The translations under genes and the position numbers were made by a program. Below, in pieces: positions 33,528 through 41,933 of a stretch of DNA of 64,000 nt. Location of the stretch: assembly GCF_000297095.1 (NCBI RefSeq), contig NZ_AEEA01000057.1:1-64000 (forward strand). The letters run 5' to 3'. This DNA comes from Treponema primitia ZAS-1 (lineage in GTDB: Bacteria; Spirochaetota; Spirochaetia; Treponematales; Breznakiellaceae). The notes under the pieces are model-generated. The model was not told the DNA's origin and did not search any database. It saw nothing but the letters and a program-made list of their open reading frames with translations. Numbering within the stretch: position 1 is the stretch's first letter; every line of letters begins with the position of its first letter.

Positions 33528-34654
33528 GTTTTTTCCACCGCCTGGGAACGGAACCGTTCCACTTCCCAGTTATTGATAAAGTCTATCTTGTCCTTTGTCA
33601 TGAAACGTCCGCCGCCGAAACTCTCCGAGTAGGCCGCGACTTTGGCGGTATCGGTAAAGAGTTCAAGCGCGAGGGATGCTGTTTTTTCCGAAGTCCCTAT
33701 GCCAAAAATCCCCCTGCCCTGGACTGCGGCGATCTTTGGAGGCCGCCCGATCTTATCAAGGTGGTGATTCCACGCATTCCGAATCTGATCCGCCAAGGGG
33801 CTGTTGTCAGTAATTGTTATAAAGAGAGGATCACTGCCGGAGTAAACAATATGATCCGGGGTAAAGGCTGAGGAGACGGGAGAAAAAGCAGAACTATCCC
33901 CGGTAAGACCGGCGAATTCAGTATTCCTTTCAAAGATAACCCGGTAATGAGGACCGGCGAAACCGGCTAAGAGGCGCGCAATTTCTTCTGAATCACGGTA
34001 CACGCCGGTCTTATCGGAAAAATCCGGCTTTCGTTTTATTTTTTTATCCAGGGTATCTATGAGCTTGGTATAAATTGTTTTTATACCGTCGGTGGAATCG
34101 GAACCGACAAACACTCCGTGGTTTTGAAGAAAAATAATATCCGCCGGTTTTCCTTTGCGTTCACGATAGGCATCCAGGGCTTTCTTTACCGCCAGCGCAA
34201 GAATATAGCCCGGATTGGTAATAGGTATCCAGAGATGATCCTCACCAAAAACATCCTTTGCCGCTTTTTCACCGTCCTGTGAACAGGTAAGGCCGTTTAC
34301 CAATGTCGGATGGGTATGTATCACAAAGGCAAAGGGCAGTATATCGTGGAGCATTGTTTCAACACTGGGCCGCTTATGTTCTTCCCCCTGCTTTTTCGCG
34401 GCCATCATATCCGCCAGCACCGCCGCTTCCCGCGCATCCTCATCCAGGGGATACTGTTTTTCCCAGATGCGGGCCAATTTTTCCCGATCCATTTTAACAA
34501 AACCTTCGGCATGTATGTCCCCAAGATTTGTCCCGGAACCTTTTACAAACAGGGTTGATCCCTCTTTTAGAGAAGTATTCCCCCCCCCTGCAATTACATA
34601 TTCCGGATTTGATCCGTAGTATCTGGATATATCAATAAGCGCCTGTAAACTCAT
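33524..34654 (-). CDS. class II aldolase, rhamnulose-1-phosphate aldolase type (RhaE-like)
   Basis: Cleaves L-rhamnulose 1-phosphate to dihydroxyacetone phosphate and L-lactaldehyde. 376 residues with the class II aldolase/adducin fold: IAGGGNTSLKEGSTLFVKGSG, zinc ligands in VIHTHPTLVNGLTC and LQNHGVFVGS, and a C-terminal half (FTPDHIVYSGSDPLFI, SESFGGGRFMTKDKIDFINN) typical of the aldolase part of the fused RhaEW enzymes, not of E. coli RhaD. The ATG at 34654 fits the family; a GGGAGG lies about 15 bases upstream, too far to be ideal, and a TATAAT lies 7 bases upstream. First gene of the operon. Confidence 0.85.
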   Translation of the reverse strand: MSLQALIDISRYYGSNPEYVIAGGGNTSLKEGSTLFVKGSGTNLGDIHAEGFVKMDREKLARIWEKQYPLDEDAREAAVLADMMAAKKQGEEHKRPSVETMLHDILPFAFVIHTHPTLVNGLTCSQDGEKAAKDVFGEDHLWIPITNPGYILALAVKKALDAYRERKGKPADIIFLQNHGVFVGSDSTDGIKTIYTKLIDTLDKKIKRKPDFSDKTGVYRDSEEIARLLAGFAGPHYRVIFERNTEFAGLTGDSSAFSPVSSAFTPDHIVYSGSDPLFITITDNSPLADQIRNAWNHHLDKIGRPPKIAAVQGRGIFGIGTSEKTASLALELFTDTAKVAAYSESFGGGRFMTKDKIDFINNWEVERFRSQAVEKT

Positions 34655-34661
34655 GGTGATA

Positions 34662-34691
34662 ATTATATACCTCCCTTCTCTACTCTGTATA
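34662..34691 (-). promoter_or_regulatory. candidate promoter of the rhamnose operon
   Basis: Minus strand: TATACA (34691-34686), 18-nt spacer, perfect TATAAT (34667-34662). Only 7 nt lie between the -10 box and the aldolase ATG. The -35 match is weak. No binding site for a rhamnose regulator can be assigned. Confidence 0.4.
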
Positions 34692-34722
34692 TGGAAAAAC
34701 AAAGAAAATACATGGACAAAAC

Positions 34723-35703
34723 TTATATTGCCAGGAACTCTTTCAGTTCCCGACGTATCTCCCCCACCGGGTCACCGGCAGCGACAATCCATTTAACCTG
34801 GGGAATTGATGCAAAAAAGGTGATCTGCCGTTTGGCATAGCGGCGGCTGTTCCGGGCTACCAGGGTTTGGACGCCCTCCGGATCCACGGAAATGCGCCAC
34901 CGGGACTTTGGTCCGCCACCGGGGCTTTCTTCCACAAAGAATTCCTGGTAACCGATGGCCTTCATGCCCGGGTCGCCGGGACCGTAGCCCGCTGCGTGGA
35001 GGCGCGCCACTTCTTCCGGCAGACCCCGGCGAAACATGATGGCGCAGCGCTCGTTGATGCGGCGGTACACATCCTCCCGGCTCCGCTCAATACCAAGGAT
35101 GAGGAAACGGTATTGGGCGCGGCTTTCGGGGGCAGCCCCTATGGGGGGATAGGAACTGAGGGGGCGGCCGGAACTGCGGAAGACTTCCAGGGCCCGCTGG
35201 AGACGGTAGCTGTCGTTGGGATGGATGCGGGCGGCGCTTACGGGATCACAGGCGGCAAGTTCCGCCATCAGGGCTTGGGCGCCCAGGCTCTGGAACTCCG
35301 CTTGCAGGGTTTCCCGGATGAGTGGGTCCGAGGGGGGCGTTTCGGGGAGGCCCAGGACAAAGTTACGGAGGTAGAACCCGGTCCCGCCGGAAACCACCGG
35401 CAGCTTTCCCCGGCGGGCTATGTCTTCGCAGGCCTCGTCCGCCAGGCGGACAAAATCACCGGCGTTGAACTGCTCATTGGGGCTGCGAATATCGATAAGA
35501 TGATGGGGCAGCCGGGCAAGAAGATCCGCCTGAGGTTTTGCGGTACCAATGTCCATGCCACGGTAGACCTGCATGGAATCGGCGGAAACAATCTCCGCCT
35601 GGCCGAACGCATTAGGCCCGGAAAAAAGAGTTTCGAGGATCCCGGTTTTACCCGATGCGGTGGGGCCGAAGAGGAGCAGTACCGGTATCTTCGCCGCCGG
35701 CAT
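34723..35703 (-). CDS. miaA: tRNA dimethylallyltransferase
   Basis: Transfers an isopentenyl group to A37 of tRNAs reading U-starting codons. 326 residues with P-loop LLFGPTASGKTGILE, the SADSMQVYRGMDIGTAKP signature, HHLIDI, PVVSGGTGFYLRN, and a C-terminal Tyr/Lys/Arg-rich segment RNSRRYAKRQITFF. It follows rpoZ by 6 bases and is probably translated from the same transcript as the ABC transporter genes upstream. Confidence 0.96.
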   Translation of the reverse strand: MPAAKIPVLLLFGPTASGKTGILETLFSGPNAFGQAEIVSADSMQVYRGMDIGTAKPQADLLARLPHHLIDIRSPNEQFNAGDFVRLADEACEDIARRGKLPVVSGGTGFYLRNFVLGLPETPPSDPLIRETLQAEFQSLGAQALMAELAACDPVSAARIHPNDSYRLQRALEVFRSSGRPLSSYPPIGAAPESRAQYRFLILGIERSREDVYRRINERCAIMFRRGLPEEVARLHAAGYGPGDPGMKAIGYQEFFVEESPGGGPKSRWRISVDPEGVQTLVARNSRRYAKRQITFFASIPQVKWIVAAGDPVGEIRRELKEFLAI

Positions 35704-35709
35704 GGAGAT

Positions 35710-35901
35710 TTAGTCTTCCAGATGGAATTCGATCTGCTCAGTGAAGACCTGACGGGCAGCCAGGGACACCACCTTGCCATCGTTATCCTCAATATCCGGA
35801 TCCTTCAGCATGGAGAGCTGATAGGAACGCCGGGAGGCGGCGGAGGTGATTTCGTACATATTGCCATCGTATTCGATAAGTTCTTCAAGGGGGAATATCA
35901 T
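35710..35901 (-). CDS. rpoZ: RNA polymerase omega subunit, short form
   Basis: A 63-residue protein. MYEITSAASRRSYQLSM corresponds to the omega signature (E-x-x-x-x-A-x-x-R-A-x-x-L), and LAARQVFTEQIEF to the following helix. Omega stabilises beta' and helps assemble RNA polymerase. It is slightly shorter than E. coli omega (about 90 residues), as is usual in this group. It lies between the ABC ATPase gene and miaA. Confidence 0.8.
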   Translation of the reverse strand: MIFPLEELIEYDGNMYEITSAASRRSYQLSMLKDPDIEDNDGKVVSLAARQVFTEQIEFHLED

Positions 35902-35922
35902 AATTATTTATTATATATTGTT

Positions 35923-36627
35923 TTAGGCGATCGTGTAAAGGACTTCCAGGAGCTTCTTTTCAAGACCCGCATTGGAGGAGGAACCATAGGCCCGGTCTTC
36001 CGGGGACAAATCCACACCCTGGTCAAAAACAATACCCCCCTTACCCAGAATCAGGATGCGCCGGCCCAGGTAAACCGCTTCCCGGGGATCGTGGGTTACC
36101 GCCACGGCAAGCCGCTGCTCCACGGCCAGCAGGGAGGAAACCATGTCCATAAGCTGGATGCGCAGGGGAATGTCCAGGGACTGAAAGGGTTCATCCATGA
36201 GGATGAGCGGGGAAGGATAGGCAAAGGCCCGGGCAATGGCTACCCGCTGGCCCTGTCCGCCGGAAAGCTCATTTGGGTAGGAACCGGCCTTTTCTTCCAG
36301 GGAGACCTTGCGTAAAAAATACATGGCCCGGTCACGGGCTTCCTTCTTCCCCAGGGTTCCCTCTATGGGGAGGCTGATATTTTCCAGGGCCGTGTACCAG
36401 GGGAGGAGGCGGTTTTCCTGAAACACAAAGGAAGCCTTCCCCCCTATTTCGACGCTGCCCACCTCCGGACGGAGGAGCCCCGCCATGAGCCTGAGCAGGG
36501 TGGTTTTACCGCAGCCCGAACTGCCTAAGATGGCCACGGGACTTTCTTCTCCAAGCTCCAGGGACATATTTTTGAAAAGGGGCTTTTCGGTAAAGCCGAA
36601 AGAAATATTCCGTATGGATAGGCTCAT
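35923..36627 (-). CDS. ABC transporter ATP-binding protein, NitT/TauT type
   Basis: A 234-residue cytoplasmic ATPase of an import system. Walker A ILGSSGCGKTTLLR, signature LSGGQGQRVAIARAF, Walker B LILMDEPF and the switch His in VAVTHDPREA are intact. The start ATG at 36627 overlaps the permease stop by 4 bases; a longer frame upstream was rejected. With the permease and binding protein it forms an uptake system of the nitrate/sulfonate/thiamine-precursor class; the substrate is unknown. Confidence 0.9.
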   Translation of the reverse strand: MSLSIRNISFGFTEKPLFKNMSLELGEESPVAILGSSGCGKTTLLRLMAGLLRPEVGSVEIGGKASFVFQENRLLPWYTALENISLPIEGTLGKKEARDRAMYFLRKVSLEEKAGSYPNELSGGQGQRVAIARAFAYPSPLILMDEPFQSLDIPLRIQLMDMVSSLLAVEQRLAVAVTHDPREAVYLGRRILILGKGGIVFDQGVDLSPEDRAYGSSSNAGLEKKLLEVLYTIA

Positions 36628-37379
36628 TTCCGGAACCGCCCTTTTTTTCCGGACCGGAGGAGCGTGGAAACGGCCCATTCCGTAAAGGCGGCGGCGATCA
36701 CCGTGGCCAGGGTCCAGGCGAAAAGCTCCGGTGTTTCAAGCTGGGCCTTTGCCCGCTGCATCCCCGTTCCCAGGGCAAGCAGGGGCTGCACTAATACTTC
36801 CGAAGCCACCACCACCTTCCAGCAAAGTGACAGGGAACTCCGCATTCCCCCAAGGATAAAGGGCATGATAGCCGGAATATAGAGGCGCCGAATGGTTTCC
36901 TGCCGGGATAATCCGTAGAGGGTAAAAAGTTCCCGAAGCTTAGGATCCACCGAACGTATCCCTACAATGGTATTGGCGGCCATTACCGGAAAGACCATGA
37001 GGAAGGCGGTAAACACCGGGGTCCGCTCGGAACCAAAAACCAGGAAGGCGATGAGGATAACCGACATCACCGGTGTGGCGGCGATAACCGAAAACAGGGG
37101 CGCTAAAAACGCATTGACCCGCTTGTCCAGCCCCGCCAGGATCCCTACCGCCACCCCCAGGGGAACTGAAAGCAGAATCCCTAACAGGACCCGGAGAAAA
37201 CTTCCCCCCAGGGCGCCGAGGAAACGCCCGGTTTGTACCAGCGTGAAGAAGCGCCGTATAACCAGTACAGGGCCGGGGAATATAAGATAAGACCCGGATA
37301 CACGGGCGCCGATTTCCCAGACCGCAAGAAAAGTGACAACCCCGGCCAGGCTCCACCAATACTGTTTTCTAGAACCCAA
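36624..37379 (-). CDS. ABC transporter permease, NitT/TauT type
   Basis: An inner-membrane subunit of about 251 residues. Six or so hydrophobic segments and the coupling motif for the ATPase (NTIVGIRSVDPKLRELFTLY, then GMRSSLSLCWKVVVASE) are visible. The long open frame reaches 37616 but overlaps the binding-protein gene; the most plausible start is the TTG at 37379 (LGSRKQYWWSLAGVV), 10 bases inside the end of that gene. The start is therefore provisional. Confidence 0.83.
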   Translation of the reverse strand: MGSRKQYWWSLAGVVTFLAVWEIGARVSGSYLIFPGPVLVIRRFFTLVQTGRFLGALGGSFLRVLLGILLSVPLGVAVGILAGLDKRVNAFLAPLFSVIAATPVMSVILIAFLVFGSERTPVFTAFLMVFPVMAANTIVGIRSVDPKLRELFTLYGLSRQETIRRLYIPAIMPFILGGMRSSLSLCWKVVVASEVLVQPLLALGTGMQRAKAQLETPELFAWTLATVIAAAFTEWAVSTLLRSGKKGRFRK

Positions 37380-38342
37380 GGTAGAAACTATCCGCCGGCA
37401 GGCTGCCCCCGATTGAAACGGGAGAAAATTCCAAGAAGGTTCTATAGAGGGCTTCCAGAGAAGGCCGGGCTTCTCTGACGGGGATAAACACATAATTACT
37501 GCGGGGTATGGCGGCGCTAACCACCGGGGCCCGCAGCCCCAAATCATGTTTTTCCACCAGGGTTCCCGCTTCCCGGGGATTGGCGACCACCCATTCGATA
37601 GACGCTTGCAGGGCATTGAGGACAGCCTGCACCGCGGCGGGTTCCGCCTTGGCGTAATCGGCGTCCACCACCAGGACCGTCATGGGGTAGTTACCGGAGG
37701 CGGCGCTTCCTGTGGCGGAGCGCCACTCAGCCTGGATATCACCCACCAGACGGAGATCCGGCTTTCCGCTCCGGGCCATGGTGGCGAAGGGTTCCGGCAG
37801 CAGGGCTGTGGAGATACGGCCGACGATAAGGGACTGGGCAATTTCGGGATAGGCCAGGGCATAGCTCAACTGCAGGTCCCGGTCGGGGTTAAGCCCCTTG
37901 GAAAGGAGTATGCGCCGGAAAACATAGTCCGGGGTGGCGCCCTGGCCGGCAACTTCCACCGACTTACCCCGAGGTCGGCTATGCTGCGGATAGCGCTGTC
38001 GCTGGTTAACAGGCTCAGCATCCCCGTACCGGTAACCGCAGCGATTTGGAGGGGCTTCCCGGTGGAGGCGATCTTGGCCGCCACATTGGGGGGAAGCATC
38101 CCCACCTTCGCTTCCCCGGAGATGAACTTAGCCGCCATGAGATCCGCCTGGGCCAGGGCTTCCAACCGTACCGGAACGCCGCCCACGAGGGGGGGACTTT
38201 CAAAGAGCCGGATCATGGAAACACCCGAGGGGCCCTTGATAGCGTAAATCGTCAATGGCTGGGTGGTCTGGGCGCTTACTATGCCTGTTAAGCCCAGGAG
38301 GAGGGCGGCGAAAAATGTTAGGATGCGGATAGGTTTATTCAT
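37369..38342 (-). pseudogene. ABC transporter substrate-binding protein, frameshifted
   Basis: A NitT/TauT-type periplasmic binding protein in two frames. The first part starts at ATG 38342 with a signal peptide (ILTFFAALLLGLTGIVSA) and reads PLTIYAIKGPSGVSMIRLFE to SIADL. The second continues KSVEVAGQGATPDYVFRRIL to the stop at 37369. Adding one G near 37967-37971, next to a CCCC run, joins them as SIADLRGKSVEVAGQG, which is the normal family sequence. No other damage is seen. This is either a recent one-base loss, phase variation or a sequencing error. The permease and ATPase are intact. A TATACT lies 7 bases before the ATG. Confidence 0.88.
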
Positions 38343-38349
38343 GTATATA

Positions 38350-38377
38350 AGTATAACAGAAAAAAGGAGAGTGAAAA
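38350..38377 (-). promoter_or_regulatory. candidate promoter of the ABC transporter operon
   Basis: Minus strand: TTTTCA (38377-38372), 16-nt spacer, TATACT (38355-38350), then 7 nt to the ATG at 38342. The -35 match is modest. No Shine-Dalgarno sequence is present. Confidence 0.35.
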
Positions 38378-38422
38378 GGGAGAGGATAGGAACATCCTCC
38401 TCCCCCCGGAACACCCGCCGCT

Positions 38423-38836
38423 TTACAGGAGCAGATACAAGACCTCATCACCGTGGGCGCCGGTCAGTTTCTGGTCCACGGGGTTTACCACCAGATCCAA
38501 GCCCTCAAGGGGGATTGCGCCGAGCAGGGTCTCCCCGTTTTCGGAGGCGACTAATGCCTGGCACGATGCCGACCGGTCTTTCCAGTGGACGGTGACGGGC
38601 TCGGTCAATTTGCAAACCGCTTTGGTGTCATTGCCCAGGGTTGCCTCGCTTGTTTTTTCAACCTCAAGCCCCAGCTGCTGACGGAGCCCTTCGTTGATTA
38701 CCAGGGTTATCGCGCCGGTGTCAACTATGGCCCGCACGGTTATTGCGCGGACCTCTTCCGGCTTGATATACCCGCGCTTGGCATTCCCCACGTCAATGGC
38801 GTTCTTTAAAGTGATTTCCTCATACACGGTTCCCAT
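38423..38836 (-). CDS. clan AA (retropepsin-like) aspartic protease
   Basis: A 137-residue protein with AIVDTGAITLVI at residues 36-47, the Asp-Thr-Gly active-site loop (Asp39), and a later LLGAIPLEGLDLVVNP matching the second conserved segment of retropepsin-like folds. Such single-domain proteases act as dimers. No signal peptide, so probably cytoplasmic. A good ribosome site (AGAGAGG) precedes the ATG. The cellular target is unknown. It lies 80 bases upstream of the binding-protein gene, in the same orientation, with no clear functional tie. Confidence 0.8.
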   Translation of the reverse strand: MGTVYEEITLKNAIDVGNAKRGYIKPEEVRAITVRAIVDTGAITLVINEGLRQQLGLEVEKTSEATLGNDTKAVCKLTEPVTVHWKDRSASCQALVASENGETLLGAIPLEGLDLVVNPVDQKLTGAHGDEVLYLLL

Positions 38837-39164
38837 CGTTCTACCTCTCTGTTTACTCTACTATACTTTGGGGGTTCCGGCAAACTGCCGGAGGACCAGC
38901 ACGATCCTGCTATCCCCTGCACCCTCTATGCGACCACCGTATAGGGCGCTTTAGCGGAAAACAAAAAAAGCCAGAGAAACCGTCTTGTTTTCGAGAATTT
39001 TGCAACTTCCTTACGGAACTTGCTTGTCAGGGGATAACCGCCATCGTGGGGTTGCTTTGCATAAACGCCTCTGAAAGACATACGGGGGCATGGTGTTTTT
39101 TGCTTGAGCCTTGGCGAAAAAATCGAAAAAAAATATTCTTTTGGCATTCCCGGTTATACAGACC
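38837..39164. other. intergenic region without a supported gene
   Basis: About 330 bases between fliJ and the aspartic protease gene. It contains a small perfect hairpin (CCGGCA-AAC-TGCCGG at 38877-38891) without a T run, and an A-rich stretch at 39117-39133 that would give a T run after fliJ on the minus strand but no stable stem in front of it. A 73-codon open frame (38926-39147, minus) has no start signal or family resemblance and was not called. Confidence 0.5.
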
Positions 39165-39596
39165 TTACTGTGTCCGCGTCATTCTCGCAGCGATATCGTC
39201 CAGCTCCTTGTTTTCTTCAGCCTGGGCGAATTTCCGGTACTCGGCCTTACGCTTGTCTTTAATCTTGTCCAGGACCTTGCGTTCACGGGAGGCTTCCAGA
39301 AAGATATCCCGCTTTTCCGCTACCACCAGTTCCGCCCGGGCGGCGTCCATGAGGAGCTTATCCCGGGTTTGATCGAGCCGGAGTATGTACCGGTCGTAGT
39401 TTTGCATTTCCGCTAAACCGTTTCCCGGGGCGAAACGTTTCGCCGCAGCATCGAACCGATCCTCTGCCACAGCGGCAATGCGCTGCTCTATCAGGGTCAG
39501 GGCGCCCACGGCCTTGCCCAGTTCTATTTCCGCTTCACGTTCCGCGTATTCCCGCAGTTCCAATACCCGCTGGAGGCCGAATCTAAAACGCTTCAT
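39165..39596 (-). CDS. fliJ: flagellar export chaperone FliJ
   Basis: 143 residues, almost entirely coiled coil, with FGLQRVLELREYAEREAEIELGKA at the N-terminus as in FliJ, the stalk-like rotor protein of the flagellar export ATPase. It overlaps fliI by 4 bases and ends the flagellar run. The family is poorly conserved, so the call leans partly on position. Confidence 0.88.
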   Translation of the reverse strand: MKRFRFGLQRVLELREYAEREAEIELGKAVGALTLIEQRIAAVAEDRFDAAAKRFAPGNGLAEMQNYDRYILRLDQTRDKLLMDAARAELVVAEKRDIFLEASRERKVLDKIKDKRKAEYRKFAQAEENKELDDIAARMTRTQ

Positions 39597-40942
39597 ACCT
39601 GATACCGGGATAGTTCTTCTTCGGGGATCTCCATGTCCGCGATTTTACCCAGGACCCGGAGGCTGTCTGCCACCGCAGTTTTTTCTTCTACGGTCTGCAT
39701 GAGAAACTGTTCGATAAGTTCCCGCTTGGCGATGGCTTCATCAATCGCCGGATTTGAACCGGCATGGTAGGCCCCTACATTGATCAGATCCTCCGCTTCG
39801 GCATAGACCGCCATGAGACGGCGTATATAGCCCACCACTTTTACCGTAACCGGTCCGGATACGACGGGAGCCAACCGGGATATGCTGGCGAGGACGTCAA
39901 TGGCGGGATAGTGGTAACGCTGCGCCAGGCTGCGGGAAAGGATGATATGGCCGTCCAGGATTCCCCGTACCGTGTCCGCAACCGGTTCGTCCATGTCGTC
40001 CCCATCCACAAGGATAGTGTAGAAGCCGGTGATGGTTCCCTTGTCGGAGGTACCGCAGCGTTCCAGCAGCTTCGGCATGGAGTCGAACATACTGGGGGTA
40101 TAGCCCCGGGTTGCCGGCGGCTCGCCTATGGCCAGGCCGATTTCACGCTGAGCCCGGGCAAAACGGGTAACCGAATCGAAGAGGAGCATCACGTCCAGGC
40201 CCTGGTCGCGGAAGTATTCCGCCACCGCAGTGGCCGTGTATGCGCCTCTTAGCCGCGCCAGGGGAGGCGAATTGGAGGGAGTTACAATAATTACGCTGCG
40301 GGCCAGGCCTTCAGGTCCCAGGTCCCGTTCTATAAATTCGTTTACCTCACGGCCGCGCTCACCGATGAGGGCCACCACGTTTACATCAGCATTGGTGTTC
40401 CGGGCTATCATCCCCAGGAGGGTGGACTTCCCCACCCCGGAACCGGCGAAGATCCCCATGCGCTGTCCCCGGCCTACCGCCAGCATACCGTCTATGGCCC
40501 TGACCCCCGTAACGAGACGCTCCTTTATCCGCCGGCGTTTCAGCGGATCCGGAGGGCTGGCAATGGCAGGATAATGTACGGGGGATTCTATTTCACCCTT
40601 ATCGTCAGCGGGACGGCCCATGGCATCCAGGACCCGGCCCAGCAGTTTTGGTGAAACCGGTACCCCCAGTTGATCCCCCGAAGCGATTACCCGGTTGCCT
40701 ATCTCTATACCTTCAATTTCCTCGTAGGCCATAAGCTGGACCACGCCGCCGGAGAGCCCCACCACCTCCGCCCGGATGATCCCCTTACCCCGGGGAACTT
40801 CAATGCGGCACACTTCTCCTATCACCGCTTGAGGACCGATGCTTTCGATGAGTATGCCCTGGACCTTTATAACATGGCCCACATATTTTATGGTTTCCGT
40901 TTCTTCCGCTGTTTCGAGGTACTTCTCTAAGATTGCTTCCAT
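39593..40942 (-). CDS. fliI: flagellum-specific ATP synthase FliI
   Basis: Export ATPase of the flagellar type III machine, related to F1 beta. P-loop GIFAGSGVGKSTLLGMIARN, the DVMLLFDSVTRFARAQREIGLA Walker B region and YTPSMFDSMPKLLERCG are all present. 449 residues from the ATG at 40942; an in-frame ATG 7 codons upstream overlaps fliH more and is less likely. Confidence 0.96.
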   Translation of the reverse strand: MEAILEKYLETAEETETIKYVGHVIKVQGILIESIGPQAVIGEVCRIEVPRGKGIIRAEVVGLSGGVVQLMAYEEIEGIEIGNRVIASGDQLGVPVSPKLLGRVLDAMGRPADDKGEIESPVHYPAIASPPDPLKRRRIKERLVTGVRAIDGMLAVGRGQRMGIFAGSGVGKSTLLGMIARNTNADVNVVALIGERGREVNEFIERDLGPEGLARSVIIVTPSNSPPLARLRGAYTATAVAEYFRDQGLDVMLLFDSVTRFARAQREIGLAIGEPPATRGYTPSMFDSMPKLLERCGTSDKGTITGFYTILVDGDDMDEPVADTVRGILDGHIILSRSLAQRYHYPAIDVLASISRLAPVVSGPVTVKVVGYIRRLMAVYAEAEDLINVGAYHAGSNPAIDEAIAKRELIEQFLMQTVEEKTAVADSLRVLGKIADMEIPEEELSRYQV

Positions 40943-40952
40943 AATCCGCCCC

Positions 40953-41933
40953 TTAATTGGCAATAGCGGACAAGGATGGCGCCCCGGCAGATGAGGCCTT
41001 GGGTTTCGTCTTTATCGGGGACATTTCCAGGATCTTCGCCTCAAGCTCCGCAAGCTGGCTGCTAATCCGGGCGTCTATTTCGCCGAAATCGGTTTCAATG
41101 ATACAACCGCCGGGATCAACCGTGGAATCCTCCGCCACCTGTACGCCCTTTACCCCTTCTATCTGCTTAATAAAACTGTTGATATGATCCGTGGTGAGTT
41201 TCACATCCCGGAGGTTAACCCGGATAATGATATTACCATGGCTTTTTATCTTGCGCAGGGCCTGAACTACATTTTCCCTGACCACGCCCTCCTGGGTCTC
41301 GGAGATAATCTTTATAACCTTACGGGTCATGAGCAGCACCAAATCTACGATCTGCTGTTCGCTTTCCACGAGTATCTCTTCCCGGCGGCTCTGGGCCCGT
41401 TCCAGCACAGTTTGGATACGTTCAATCAGACGGTCCATTTCGGCCCTGCCTTCGGTATATCCTGCTTCCCGGCCTTCCTTTAAACCCGCGTCCACCGCTT
41501 CCTTACGTGCATTGTCGAAGTTAGCCTGGGCGGTAGTTTCAAGCTCCGCCGCCTTTTGCTTTGCCTCGGCAAGAATTTTCTCCGCCTCCGCTTCCGCCTG
41601 CTGTTTTATCTGCTGAGCCTCATCACTTAAACGGACAACTTCTTCGCCGGCGCTTGCCTGGGCTGTGCTTATTATCGCATCCGCCCGATCCCGGGCTTCC
41701 TGGATCATGCCCTCCCGTTCTTCGTCCCAGTGGGACTTGAACAGCTCCGCCTCCCGCCTGAGGTCATCCGCGGTGGGGCCGATAAATTCCGGCATATCAG
41801 GAATTTCGTCCAGTTCTTCCAGGGCCGGCCCCAGGTTAAGGGCCATTTCCGCGTAAGCCTGGGGAGATTCCAGAATAACCTTTTCGTTGCTGAGTATAAG
41901 CTCCCCGGGCCTGAAAACCGCCTTGTTAATCAT
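40953..41933 (-). CDS. fliH: flagellar assembly protein FliH
   Basis: 326 residues, the regulator and anchor of FliI. The N-terminal third is acidic, followed by a long coiled coil (EEREGMIQEARDRADAIISTAQ to AEAEKILAEAKQKAAELE), a Gly-spaced segment (AGLKEGREAGYTEGRAEMDRL) and the C-terminal domain that binds FliI (VDPGGCIIETDFGEIDARISSQ). It overlaps fliG by 4 bases. Confidence 0.93.
   Translation of the reverse strand: MINKAVFRPGELILSNEKVILESPQAYAEMALNLGPALEELDEIPDMPEFIGPTADDLRREAELFKSHWDEEREGMIQEARDRADAIISTAQASAGEEVVRLSDEAQQIKQQAEAEAEKILAEAKQKAAELETTAQANFDNARKEAVDAGLKEGREAGYTEGRAEMDRLIERIQTVLERAQSRREEILVESEQQIVDLVLLMTRKVIKIISETQEGVVRENVVQALRKIKSHGNIIIRVNLRDVKLTTDHINSFIKQIEGVKGVQVAEDSTVDPGGCIIETDFGEIDARISSQLAELEAKILEMSPIKTKPKASSAGAPSLSAIAN

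Noticed and set aside
34867..36315. 482-codon open frame opposite miaA, rpoZ and the ABC ATPase
   Set aside because: It spans three certain genes on the other strand; no family motif is visible.
38926..39147. 73-codon open frame in the fliJ-protease gap
   Set aside because: No ribosome site and no recognisable sequence.
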